From the NCBI GenBank assembly GCA_900548345.1, contig URKA01000026.1, positions 1-46,504 on the forward strand: a DNA stretch of 46,504 bases, given 5' to 3'. This document shows positions 27,301 to 34,961 of this stretch, in pieces (position 1 is the first letter of the stretch; every line of letters begins with the position of its first letter). The notes beneath the pieces were generated by a model that saw only the letters and a program-made list of their open reading frames with translations, was not told the origin of the DNA and did no database searches. The position numbers and the translations under genes are program-made. Source of the stretch: an uncultured Paraprevotella sp. Lineage in GTDB: Bacteria; Bacteroidota; Bacteroidia; Bacteroidales; Bacteroidaceae.

Positions 27301-27435
27301 CGCTTTCATCCTGTCCAGGTCGGCCTGAGTGTAGGTAATGCCCGGATGGACGAATGTCCTTTTCTGCGCCTGTGCGTGCAGACTGAAGCCGCAACACAAC
27401 ATCAACAGGCTCTTAATCCATAGGTTCTTCTTCAT
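24397..27435 (-). CDS. alginate-lyase-like (PF05426-type) polysaccharide lyase with C-terminal binding modules
   Basis: This 1012-residue secreted protein has a signal peptide ending LHAQAQ. The N-terminal alpha-toroid domain (about 28-470) is like the alginate lyase family, with HPGITYTQADLDRMK near the start and the family motif CRDQGHTMGG (R302, D303, Q304, H306) followed by AEMTWNQGDTLYS. Next is a CBM6/beta-sandwich-like region (about 490-650), a discoidin-like segment (about 680-810, AYNWSAYCRISEVEVWSG), and a HYDIN/choice-of-anchor D-like Ig domain (about 830-930). The tail (VAYRVSGVSGMVMNEG...GIYIVSVFTSGG...KLVVGAE) looks like a type-A T9SS sorting domain. It starts 30 bases after the GH97 gene in the same operon. 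The family fold is likely, but the uronic-acid substrate is unknown. Confidence 0.82.
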   Translation of the reverse strand: MKKNLWIKSLLMLCCGFSLHAQAQKRTFVHPGITYTQADLDRMKAMVEARQEPFYTTYLNLLDDRYSKPGNGAYEDITQIKEGRFNATIGSDGRRAHDMALLYHITGDRKYADDAVARLNRYKRLTNASCRGTAPLDNGKIYMLIEAAELLRDYEGWAEEDREAFKKMLVYPFYSTKVSAESHKSLTDDNNDVSFYWNIYNFDPGRFGNQGLFAARGLMAMGIFLDNDTIYERGYRYLTGLPARTDDLPLRMGPPIQGSLISEDEFKCDYNVSWPSTGEPYYSDEVLKYYIYRNGQCQESCRDQGHTMGGIGNYTAIAEMTWNQGDTLYSCLDNRILKGIEFNIRYNLSGIQSFDDQPEPWEPSAYTDNEDECSFENNKFYKAVSRSKRWAAKSMAYGDRGKVFGTGGWKTQALDHYRVRAGLPAEDMVWLQRAYDKMMADYGCENWGVAPNWFYEWAGWGTLTKKRTEWMAGDAGTWKDGKRMSGIPTVPCTVKAADYDYYTENGEMHTYHNVGTKSGTVYRADGTVELACEGDDVYVTAMEDGEWMSYTLIFPAPEYNTATGLEKKYNVYATYRATASGTSLFAAVDGGKKIGKKMEPTGEWTEKLLGTLTVKCGAAVLRVYVQGKSGTVELKNLRVAPLEQVEQLAVNLQERAVSVKVYDANGNDKTEEWEAAVTAASDGIKDQPISLKNQYFMVYDFGEDGIDLNKVVMYNDGAVQDTREQAKVLGSTADGPYTGSWNVGAASDFMRTNGTVYGGVSVIDDSWVTEDGSMGSYAVGPVGRYRYMAVYNWSAYCRISEVEVWSGVNMSVEKEDEEPSAEWGGQPVLSLTSPKWYAGDTELAARTVSPRFTLQNTGDADLVVTGVTSLTAPWSTSFDLQEGSVLAPGETYGFNFVFTPERIGVWEEEFAVETNAGRKAIRLVGDGIHATSVSGVTGEPRVSVTSPRGNTLSIRTVEDVAYRVSGVSGMVMNEGRVAAFRPCELRLPCGIYIVSVFTSGGMQAYKLVVGAE

Positions 27436-27465
27436 ATTGCTGTTAGGTTAAGTTTGTATACATGT

Positions 27466-29412
27466 TTACAGCATCTCGCCTTTGTAGCGTTTGATGCCTT
27501 TCTGCATTTGCGCATCGGCTTCCACAAGACGGACAGCCGCACCACCTCTCGGTTTCAGGTCAAGATGCAACGTCTGGGAAGCGTTCACCAGAAGCCGCCT
27601 GCACTTCACATGGGTTTTCGTCTTCACTTCCTCGCCCCCGTCGGTATATATATGGGCCACATACGTTTTCCCTTTGTCAAGGAAGGACAAGTCGACCGTC
27701 TCCTTCGCACCATCGTTATTGGTCATCGCACCGACAAACCATTCGCTCCCCTTACGACGCGCCATGACGATGCCTTTTCCCGGCATGCCGGAAAGCACTT
27801 TTGTATCATCGAACACGGTTTGCAGATTCTCAAACCATTCCACTTCCGGCTCTCCCGTATAAAGACTCGGCTTGTCATACCAGAAGATCGTCTGCAGAGG
27901 ACTATAGAATATCAGCGATGCCGCCAGCTGGTGGGCATGTGTATTGACCAGACGCTTGTCGTAATAGCATATCGTATAGTCTGCCGCACCGTTGAGCATA
28001 CGGGTAAACGGCAATATGGTGTTATGGGTGGCATCGGGCCATTCCTCGTTTCCGCAGATTCCTTCCTGGGTCAGCAGGTTGGGATAGGTGCGGCTGAATC
28101 CCGACGGACGGAACTCATCATGAATATTCATCATCAGGTGGTTCTCGGCGGCCAAACGAACCAAATCATGCAACCATACCGCCCAGCGATGGCTGGCGTA
28201 CTGCACAAAGCCCGACTTGACTCCGACAATCCCCCATTCGTGCAACAAGGGAAAGAGTTCGCGCGCCTGCTTCATCAACGCATGCTGGTTGACATATACC
28301 CAAATACCCACACCTTTCTCTTTTCCGTATGCAACCACACGGGGCATGTCCAGTTTCTCCACCACCTTGGTCGCATCACCGTCGTGAGAGGTACACGGCT
28401 TGTACCACAACCAATCGAAAAGCATATACGGTATATTGTGTTCCGCACAGAAATCAATGGTGGCCATCGCACCTTCCGTGGAAATCGTCACCTCACGCAT
28501 GATTTTTCCCGGTTTAACCCATATATCGGCATCCACAATCTCGCATGGTGGGTTCAGGTTCAGCACGATGTCATTATGTTCCAACAACTCGCCCGGCTTC
28601 TCGGCAGACATGACCACCTTCCACGGCGTGGCGTAATAAGTCACAAGGTCCACAGGACTGTACATGACGGAAACCAACGTATTGGCTTTTGTCTCCGAAG
28701 CCTTGAACTTGGTCAGACACCAATCGTCCACGTCGGCATCTGTCAGTGCGGCCCAATGTCCTCCGGGAAGTTCCAGCGTCAAGGCGCGCTCCACCGGACG
28801 TTTCAGGTCGCCCACCGGCAAATGCTCGAATGTAGACTGCGCCCACTGCTCTGACCATGCCATCGTGCCCTCAGGAAAGGTGTATTCCGTCAGGTCACCC
28901 ACAACCTTATGGAAGATGGCTTTCGGATGCTCCGGAAAGAAATAACGGTAAGCTACCCCTTCATCATAGGCACGCACCTCTATATTGAGCCTATAATCCG
29001 ACCCGTCTTTTTTGGACAGGTACATCGTGGCCGCACGATAACGGTCACGCACGGTGCTCCTTTCCCCGTAAAGAGGCTTCCACGTGGCATCATGCTCCGG
29101 CAAATAAGCTACGGAATCCACCACCATATTGTCCATCCACGAAGCCCTCGGCTTCAGGTCGCGCACACCAAGTGCCATTTCCCAAATCCGGTTGTCCAGC
29201 TCTATACCTGCACGTGAAGGAAGAATGACCGGAGTTCCCTTGAAGTCTATCTGATAATAGACTGCGTTCACTTCGTCCGATACGGTCTCTTGCCAGAACT
29301 TCACACTATGGCTTCCGTCCGGCGACTCAAGTTTCAGCTCTTTTGACTGTCCTGCAAATAGTGGCACAACACAAACCGCTGCCCACAAAAAAGATAATGT
29401 CTTTCTCATCAT
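27466..29412 (-). CDS. glycoside hydrolase family 97 enzyme (SusB-like)
   Basis: This 648-residue exported glycosidase has a signal peptide ending PLFAG, then the GH97 N-terminal beta-sandwich (about 25-270, LKLESPDGSHSVKFWQET and YRYFFPEHPKAIF). The central (beta/alpha)8 barrel (about 280-550) includes IPYMLFDWLWYKPC, GVKSGFVQ, MMNIHDEFRPSGFSRTYPN and EGICGNEEWPDA. The C-terminal beta domain is about 560-648. GH97 includes inverting alpha-glucosidases and retaining alpha-galactosidases. In the retaining group a nucleophilic Asp follows the GVK strand. Here that place seems to be Gly401 (K-S-G-F), so a retaining mechanism is doubtful. It is the first gene of the minus-strand operon with the lyase and is divergent from the sensor regulator. 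An alternative start is one codon later. Confidence 0.93.
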   Translation of the reverse strand: MMRKTLSFLWAAVCVVPLFAGQSKELKLESPDGSHSVKFWQETVSDEVNAVYYQIDFKGTPVILPSRAGIELDNRIWEMALGVRDLKPRASWMDNMVVDSVAYLPEHDATWKPLYGERSTVRDRYRAATMYLSKKDGSDYRLNIEVRAYDEGVAYRYFFPEHPKAIFHKVVGDLTEYTFPEGTMAWSEQWAQSTFEHLPVGDLKRPVERALTLELPGGHWAALTDADVDDWCLTKFKASETKANTLVSVMYSPVDLVTYYATPWKVVMSAEKPGELLEHNDIVLNLNPPCEIVDADIWVKPGKIMREVTISTEGAMATIDFCAEHNIPYMLFDWLWYKPCTSHDGDATKVVEKLDMPRVVAYGKEKGVGIWVYVNQHALMKQARELFPLLHEWGIVGVKSGFVQYASHRWAVWLHDLVRLAAENHLMMNIHDEFRPSGFSRTYPNLLTQEGICGNEEWPDATHNTILPFTRMLNGAADYTICYYDKRLVNTHAHQLAASLIFYSPLQTIFWYDKPSLYTGEPEVEWFENLQTVFDDTKVLSGMPGKGIVMARRKGSEWFVGAMTNNDGAKETVDLSFLDKGKTYVAHIYTDGGEEVKTKTHVKCRRLLVNASQTLHLDLKPRGGAAVRLVEADAQMQKGIKRYKGEML

Positions 29413-29581
29413 TTATATGTTGTTTCTTATTATAGCCTTATCTATATAACTATACGATTATATCGCATTTTTCACGTAACCGGAACTGATAAATTTGTTT
29501 TTTTAACTTCGTCCAACACTCATATACATTATATATATACTGAAACACGCACAAAAATACGACCGAACCGCTAAAAATTGC

Positions 29582-29589
29582 TATATTTG
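29582..29589 (+). promoter_or_regulatory. -7 box of the sensor-regulator gene
   Basis: TATATTTG matches TAnnTTTG and lies 44 bases before the ATG at 29634. It supports the ATG start. In the 220-base divergent gap no equally good -7 box is seen facing the GH97 gene, which fits activator-dependent transcription of that operon. Confidence 0.65.
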
Positions 29590-29633
29590 CATGAAAAGAA
29601 CCTTAAAAGAACAAACTGACCTACATCTTGCAC

Positions 29634-32477
29634 ATGAAAGCACATATCCGTCTGCTCCTTACATGCCTGATTGGACTATTCACGGTGTTTGAACTTCATG
29701 CCTACCCGTATACGCTGAACCATGTCGGTGAAGAAAAAGGGATGAAAGGCATTTCCATCAACAGGTTCTACAAGGACAGGAAGGGATTGATGTGGATGGC
29801 CACGAACTTCGGAATCTGTTCCTTCGATGGACAGAACGTAACAACTTACGACATAGACTGCATGCCACCGCAAAGCATCGCAAAGGAACTGACCGAAACG
29901 GACGAAGGAGAGATTGTCTTCTGTTGCGCCAACGGCCTCTACAAAGTGGACAAGAAAACAAAAGGAAGTATCCGGATTTATCCTGAGATACAAGGAGCCA
30001 CCAGCCTGTGCCATACCGAGAACGAACTCTTCGTCGGTAGCGAACACGGCTTATGGGGCTGTAGAGAAGGAAGTAAACCTGAACTTATCCTTCTTGGGAA
30101 GAGCAACATATCCAAAAGCAACATCATCAACCACCTCGCATACGACGGAAACAAAGCCCTCTGGATTTCCACCAACTCCAACATCTCCCGTCTGGACATA
30201 CACAGCCGAAAGGTTACCCAATACGACCTGCCTCAGGAAATCATCGCCGACCACCTGAAATCGTTCGTCCTGCTCAATGGCATGCTGTATATCGGTACCA
30301 TGAACTATGGCCTCATCACCTTCGACACAAAAACAAAAGAATATGCCAAATATGATGTGCCCATACGCTGCAACGTCATTTCCGACATAACCACCGATGG
30401 AAAGAAACTGCTGTATGTGGCGACCGACGGCAACGGAGCCTTTATCGTAGATGCACAGCAAAACAAAATCATCCGGCATTTCAAGCTCGACACCCCGGAC
30501 TTCCCCATTGGCAACAACTCTGTCTATACACTCAAGAAAGATGAACAATCCGGCACCTATTGGTTCGGATTCTTTGAAGACGGATTCTGCTATAATTTCA
30601 ATACGGACTCCACCTTTAAAACATACCGGTTCAAAGATATCGACACCAAGGACATGCCTGTCCGTTCTTTCTTCATCCATGAAGACGAAAAAGTCATCGG
30701 AACACGGAACGGCCTGTATTTCATATCGGAGAAGCGTAACCTCACACGCTATTATCCCCCTGAGGCAACAGGGTCGGGCATCATCATCGACATCGTTCGC
30801 TTTGAAGGAAAATACATCATATCCACATACGGTAACGGACTTTACATCTTAGACCCGCAGACACTCGAAATATCCAACAGCATTTTCTCGGAGTCCTTGC
30901 GCCACGGAAGATGCGGCAGACTTCTTCTCAGCCCCCAAAATGACTGTCTTTTTGCACTGAGCGATGTGGGTATCTATACTTTCGACAAGCACTTTCGTCC
31001 AATCAATGTCTTTACGAACAAGAATTCCGAGTTGCCAGACTCCTATTTTCTCGACATGATTTTCGACCAAGAACAGAAAGGATGGATTTCATCCTTAGAG
31101 CGCCTCTCCATTTACGACCCGTCGAACCATACCATACAATCGCACGGATTCGACAAGAACTTCTTCAACGAGACCGGTGAGCTGGGATTCAACCTTTGCC
31201 GCAACGGTGACATCATGGCATTCTCAAGAGACAACATATACCGCACAAAAAGCAACCTGAGCAGTTTCTCCACCATCGACCTGTACCAAAGGTTCAAACT
31301 CAAACAGTTGTTCTTCTTCATCGAAACCGATGACCGGCACTTCTGGGTGGGCACAGACAAAGGGCTTTTCCTTTTTGACGAAGAATTCAAAAACTTCAGA
31401 CATCTGAACGAGGCTGACGGCCTTCCTTCATTACGTTTCAACAAACAAGAATACCAGTGGGTCAACGACACATTATGGCTGGCCAACACTAAAGGACTCG
31501 TATACATTACAAAAGAAGAATACCAGAAAATCCCGCATAAGACCTTCAAACCGGTCATATTGGACAAACTGCTCCGGGGGAAGAAAAACGCAGACATGCA
31601 GGAAACCGATGACATCAACAGCCGCAGAAAAATATCACTGACATGGAATCCGCTGAGATTCCCGAATATCGGAGATGGCAACATCTTCGGATTTACACTG
31701 ATGCAACTGGACTACGAACCTTTGTCCGGCCGCTTTTACGAATGGGCTTTCGACACATCCGGATTCCAACCCGTCTATGAAAACGAACCTATAGAAGTCC
31801 GAGACATCACATTAGGAGAACACACCCTGACAGTACGCGTTGCCGGATACCCGGACACAGAGAAGACGTATATAGTCGCATGCCGGCTTTCAGCACTTTT
31901 CTACGCAGAAACAGTCATACTTCTGCTTTTCCTCTTTGCTGCCGTATACACCCTGCAGATAAGGAGGAAGAGGCGCCGGTTAAAGAAACTGCTACAAAAG
32001 AAACATCAGCTGGAACTGCACATCGTGCAGGAAAAAACGGCCAAACGTGTACAGACAGAAGAACAGGAACGGCATAAGACGGAAAAGGCACAGTCGCTGT
32101 ACCAGAAAGTAAAGCTGAACGATGAAGAACTGGCACGGCTCTACAAGAAAGTAAAGACGTATGTGGAGGAAGAACGCCCATATACCCACAGCGAATTGCG
32201 GCTCTCCGACCTGGCACAAGCCATCGGCGCCCCCACGGCTCACCTCTCGCAGATGTTCAGCACCTATGCCAAACAGAACTTCTTCGACTTCATCAACCGT
32301 TACCGGATTGAAAAGTTCAAACGCGACATCAAGAACCCGGCCTACGACAATTTCACCATCACGGCCATCTGCGAACAGTGCGGTTTCAAACGCTCCACCT
32401 TCTTCTCCGTATTCAAACGTTTCGAGAACTGCACCCCGACCGAATACATGGAAAAACTACATATACGGAAAAAATAA
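29634..32477 (+). CDS. membrane sensor with beta-propeller, Y_Y_Y domain and AraC-type DNA-binding domain, no kinase
   Basis: This 947-residue regulator starts at ATG (MKAHIRLLLTCL). A TTG two codons earlier is also open. After a signal peptide come propeller repeats of the Reg_prop type (about 25-640, INRFYKDRKGLMWMATNFGICSFDG, then FWVGTDKGLFLFDEEFKNF). A Y_Y_Y-like Ig domain (about 670-750, ITLGEHTLTVRVAGYPD) and one membrane segment (about 755-778) follow. A charged coiled coil (about 780-840) then leads to two AraC-type helix-turn-helix motifs (about 850-945, LSDLAQAIGAPTAHLSQMF and ITAICEQCGFKRSTFFSVFKRF). Hybrid two-component regulators have the same ends, but this one lacks the histidine kinase and receiver domains. 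The signal would have to pass directly through the membrane to the DNA-binding part. The divergent GH97-lyase operon is the probable target. Confidence 0.9.
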   Translation: MKAHIRLLLTCLIGLFTVFELHAYPYTLNHVGEEKGMKGISINRFYKDRKGLMWMATNFGICSFDGQNVTTYDIDCMPPQSIAKELTETDEGEIVFCCANGLYKVDKKTKGSIRIYPEIQGATSLCHTENELFVGSEHGLWGCREGSKPELILLGKSNISKSNIINHLAYDGNKALWISTNSNISRLDIHSRKVTQYDLPQEIIADHLKSFVLLNGMLYIGTMNYGLITFDTKTKEYAKYDVPIRCNVISDITTDGKKLLYVATDGNGAFIVDAQQNKIIRHFKLDTPDFPIGNNSVYTLKKDEQSGTYWFGFFEDGFCYNFNTDSTFKTYRFKDIDTKDMPVRSFFIHEDEKVIGTRNGLYFISEKRNLTRYYPPEATGSGIIIDIVRFEGKYIISTYGNGLYILDPQTLEISNSIFSESLRHGRCGRLLLSPQNDCLFALSDVGIYTFDKHFRPINVFTNKNSELPDSYFLDMIFDQEQKGWISSLERLSIYDPSNHTIQSHGFDKNFFNETGELGFNLCRNGDIMAFSRDNIYRTKSNLSSFSTIDLYQRFKLKQLFFFIETDDRHFWVGTDKGLFLFDEEFKNFRHLNEADGLPSLRFNKQEYQWVNDTLWLANTKGLVYITKEEYQKIPHKTFKPVILDKLLRGKKNADMQETDDINSRRKISLTWNPLRFPNIGDGNIFGFTLMQLDYEPLSGRFYEWAFDTSGFQPVYENEPIEVRDITLGEHTLTVRVAGYPDTEKTYIVACRLSALFYAETVILLLFLFAAVYTLQIRRKRRRLKKLLQKKHQLELHIVQEKTAKRVQTEEQERHKTEKAQSLYQKVKLNDEELARLYKKVKTYVEEERPYTHSELRLSDLAQAIGAPTAHLSQMFSTYAKQNFFDFINRYRIEKFKRDIKNPAYDNFTITAICEQCGFKRSTFFSVFKRFENCTPTEYMEKLHIRKK

Positions 32478-32631
32478 CCGTATCACCGACACCTGATGAA
32501 AAAAAGATTGTGTCCCCCGCAAAACACGTCCGCGGAGAACACAACCGGCTGAAACCAACTTTTACCTTAAACGTTACCAATACCTGTAACTTACATTAAC
32601 CTAATCTCTACTAATATAAACCTTCTAATAC

Positions 32632-32670
32632 ATGAAAAAAATTCTGCTTATATACACTATATACGAATAA
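32632..32670 (+). other. 12-codon micro-ORF, possible remnant gene start
   Basis: ATG followed by MKKILLIYTIYE and a stop lies 154 bases after the regulator gene. Its opening resembles the start of a signal peptide, so it may be the leftover 5' end of a lost gene or a leader peptide. Nothing else coding is visible in the gap 32478-32827. Confidence 0.2.
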
Positions 32671-32761
32671 GCACTCTAAAATACGTAACGCCATCCTCAC
32701 TTTTTTCATATTTTCTTTGATTCGGCCACAAACCGGCCTCTCCAAATTGTCAAAAAAACGC

Positions 32762-32820
32762 TCACCTGTGAAGAATCAATCCTTCACAGGTGAAGAATCA
32801 GTTCCTCACAGGTGAAGAAT
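32762..32820. repeat. three units of a 22-bp tandem repeat
   Basis: Units starting at 32762, 32784 and 32806 share TCAC(C/A)(T/G)GTGAAGAATCA, with an exact 22-bp period. The third unit is incomplete. The first two can also form a hairpin, CACCTGTGAAG (32763-32773) with CTTCACAGGTG (32782-32792). The array ends 8 bases before the stop codon position of the convergent serine hydrolase gene (32828), so it lies at the 3' ends of two converging genes. It may contribute to termination. No T-run follows the hairpin. Confidence 0.85.
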
Positions 32821-32827
32821 TTGGGCA

Positions 32828-33922
32828 TCACATGTCATCCTGATTATGCCCCACGACATCCGTCACCATACGGGATATGACGGGGCTTCCGTAAAATGAG
32901 GAGAAGCCGTCAGCTTTGTTCGACGCACCCTGCACGTGGGCAATGAAGAAGCCGTACACACTGTCCCGTTTGTTGATCCACGGATAGGCTCCCGCCCATC
33001 CCGGCGAACTGATTTGATAGGCCTCGCCCGTGGTTTCGTCCACTAATTCGCGCCATTCACCCAGACCGTAGATGCCCGTGTGGTGCTTGCCCAATCCACG
33101 TTCCACATACTCACCGGGGAGCACTTGGGCCGTACGGACCTGGTCAGCCTGCATCTCTCGAACAGTCTCAGGTTTCAATATTACCTTTCCATCAATGCTT
33201 CCCTCATGATAAATCATATCCAGGAAACGAACATAGTCGCTTAACGTTGTACACAGCCCCCCGCCCAACATCGGCGCATGCCCGCCATCCGTATTGACAG
33301 GCACGAAATGCGAATGCAACATACCTATCGGACGGGCCAGCAGTTGCTGGAACAGTTCCTCGAACTCTTCGCCCATGGCCACCTCAGCCATCCGTCCGGC
33401 CACCTGCATGGCCAGTCCGCCATATTCAAAACGTGTGCCCGGCGCAAAAACCGTGTCAATCGGAAGGATTTCGGCCACGGCCGAATCCAAGGAATTGTAG
33501 TTGTCCACACGAGGCTCCGGCAGATAAGGCCTGACGCCCGAAGTATGCGAGAGCAGTTGCCGCAAGGTGATACCCCCCTTTGAGTCGCCCCTGAATTCCG
33601 GAAGCCAGTCTTCCACTTTATCGTTCCAATCCAGTTCCGTACGGTCCACGACTGCCGCAACCACCGCTGCCGCCACCCATTTTCCGGCAGAAGCCACATA
33701 CACTTTCGTATCCGGAGTGAAACTGCCGTATGTTTTCTCAAACAAGACAGAATCATTCCTTTTCACACAAATGGCACCACCCGGATAATATCCCTTGTCC
33801 ATCCAAGTCCCGATTAAAGAATCCAATGCACTGAAATCGTAAACTTCGCTTTGCCGGGCCGGTTTGCAGGAGAAACACAAGCAAACGGCAAGCCACATTA
33901 CATAAAAGTGTTCTTTCTTCAT
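32828..33922 (-). CDS. serine hydrolase lipoprotein of the beta-lactamase class C/esterase family
   Basis: This 364-residue protein has the lipobox CFSC (Cys19). The SxxK motif S78-A-G-K81 (VYVASAGKW) supplies the nucleophile and general base. The second motif reads FEYGGLA (Y-G-G rather than Y-x-N). The third-motif region is probably FFIAHVQGAS (HxxG-like). The fold segments YYPGGAICVKRNDSVLFEKTYG and ITLRQLLSHTSGVRPYLPE are typical. Such proteins are often esterases or D-amino-peptidases, and the sequence gives no specific reason to call it an antibiotic-resistance enzyme. It begins 49 bases after the sigma factor gene and may be co-transcribed with it. Given its position among polysaccharide lyases, an esterase removing acyl groups from glycans is possible but unproven. 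Confidence 0.88.
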   Translation of the reverse strand: MKKEHFYVMWLAVCLCFSCKPARQSEVYDFSALDSLIGTWMDKGYYPGGAICVKRNDSVLFEKTYGSFTPDTKVYVASAGKWVAAAVVAAVVDRTELDWNDKVEDWLPEFRGDSKGGITLRQLLSHTSGVRPYLPEPRVDNYNSLDSAVAEILPIDTVFAPGTRFEYGGLAMQVAGRMAEVAMGEEFEELFQQLLARPIGMLHSHFVPVNTDGGHAPMLGGGLCTTLSDYVRFLDMIYHEGSIDGKVILKPETVREMQADQVRTAQVLPGEYVERGLGKHHTGIYGLGEWRELVDETTGEAYQISSPGWAGAYPWINKRDSVYGFFIAHVQGASNKADGFSSFYGSPVISRMVTDVVGHNQDDM

Positions 33923-33971
33923 GATATTAAATTAATCATCATGAGATGTTTTATCATCCCCACCTTTTTAT

Positions 33972-34502
33972 TCAATCTCCAAAGCCAACAGATTTCAGAT
34001 AGGTACGCATCGTGCGCCTTCCCAACAACAGATGCTTCTCTACTGTGCGACTCTCCACATGCAGCTCTTCCGCAATGTGGTCCACTTCCTTACCTTCAAA
34101 ACGGTTCATATAATACACCTTGCGTCGTTGGGGAGGCATCTGCCCCATCATCAGCCGCTCGTGGTCTTCCAGGTTTCTCATATAAATATGACTTTCCATC
34201 GAAACCTGGCCCGTCTGCATCCGGCGGTCATATATATAGGAATATATTTCGGCCGTGCAACGACGACGGCGCACATAATCTACCACAAGGTTACGAGCTA
34301 TCGTGTAGGCAAAGCTCATGACCGTAGCTTCACAAATCATATCCCGGAACTCCAGCATACGCACGAACAAATCCTGCAACATATCTTCCGCATCCGCATT
34401 GTTATGGATACGCTTGCAGATATATCCGAGCAATGCAGCCTTATGCTTCTCGTATACCTCCGTCACCAGCCTGGCTTCTTCTGTCAACCGTTGTTTGTCC
34501 AT
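33972..34502 (-). CDS. ECF-type RNA polymerase sigma-70 factor
   Basis: This 176-residue sigma factor has region 2 (about 15-80: KHKAALLGYICKRIHNNADAEDMLQDLFVRML, then MSFAYTIARNLVVDYVRRRR) and region 4 (about 118-170: MPPQRRKVYYMNRFEGKEVDHIAEELHVESRTVEKHL). The frame is open upstream to 34625, and an ATG at 34538 is possible. However, a -7 box at 34548-34541 puts transcription start at or after that codon, so MDKQRLTEEARL is chosen. Bacteroidales ECF factors of this type usually sit next to a FecR-like anti-sigma factor and a susC gene. Here neither is present, so it is an orphan. It may drive its own downstream serine hydrolase gene. Confidence 0.93.
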   Translation of the reverse strand: MDKQRLTEEARLVTEVYEKHKAALLGYICKRIHNNADAEDMLQDLFVRMLEFRDMICEATVMSFAYTIARNLVVDYVRRRRCTAEIYSYIYDRRMQTGQVSMESHIYMRNLEDHERLMMGQMPPQRRKVYYMNRFEGKEVDHIAEELHVESRTVEKHLLLGRRTMRTYLKSVGFGD

Positions 34503-34540
34503 CGTATCAGTATTTAAGTTTCTATTCGTTTTCGACATCG

Positions 34541-34548
34541 CAAATATA
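34541..34548 (-). promoter_or_regulatory. -7 box of the ECF sigma gene
   Basis: On the minus strand TATATTTG matches TAnnTTTG. It is about 38 bases before the chosen start codon and decides between alternative starts. A T-rich run lies where a -33 element is expected. Confidence 0.6.
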
Positions 34549-34614
34549 TAGAGATTGAGACGCAAAAAAAACACTTTGAAAACTCGTTTTAATCCCACTA
34601 ATAAAGATAGACCA

Positions 34615-34654
34615 TAGTCCAGCATAACATACTATTTAAAAGTATGTTAGACTA
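34615..34654. promoter_or_regulatory. extended inverted repeat upstream of the sigma gene
   Basis: TAACATACT (34625-34633) and AGTATGTTA (34641-34649) form a perfect 9-bp inverted repeat with a 7-base loop, and outer TAGTC/GACTA arms (34615-34619, 34650-34654) extend it. It lies about 70 bp upstream of the sigma-gene -7 box, in a 459-base gap without genes, and could be a regulator-binding site. Confidence 0.4.
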
Positions 34655-34892
34655 AATATTAATAGTATATCCCTAATTTAGCAAGACTGATAAAAATAAT
34701 AAGTGTACAAAACCACACCATTAAATTCACCCCTAAAACACGCTTTTTCGAGTAAATACGAATGCCGATGTGTACGGAAACTGTTTTGAATTATGTGCGA
34801 AAACAACATGAAATACACAGAAAAAAATGCCGGAAAAAACATATCAACGGAATCACACGGACACCGAAAGGACACATAAAAAACGCACACAA

Positions 34893-34944
34893 GTGACCGA
34901 TAAGATGCGTCCCTGTGACCGATAAAACAGACACAGGGACGCAT
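34893..34944. repeat. 22-bp spaced direct repeats and 13-bp hairpin after the heparinase-like gene
   Basis: GTGACCGATAA occurs at 34893-34903 and 34915-34925, exactly 22 bp apart. ATGCGTCCCTGTG (34905-34917) pairs with CACAGGGACGCAT (34932-34944) around 14 bases. The hairpin begins 17 bases past the stop of the minus-strand lyase gene, but no U-tract follows directly on that strand, so it is at best an imperfect terminator. Confidence 0.65.
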
Positions 34945-34961
34945 TTCAGGGGACGCAAGTA

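Noticed and set aside
27454..28854. 466-codon open frame on the + strand
   Set aside because: It is fully antisense to the GH97 gene, has no promoter or family signature, and its composition reflects the complementary strand of a GC-rich codon pattern.
32762..32820. Possible CRISPR array
   Set aside because: The units are directly tandem with a 22-bp period and no unique spacers, and no cas genes are near.
32828..33922. Antibiotic-resistance beta-lactamase
   Set aside because: The SxxK motif fits the wider serine hydrolase family, but the second motif is Y-G-G, and the context is glycan degradation. Nothing specific supports a resistance enzyme.
34503..34625. N-terminal extension of the ECF sigma factor
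   Set aside because: A -7 box at 34541-34548 lies inside this stretch, so it is probably not translated. The added residues do not resemble the family.
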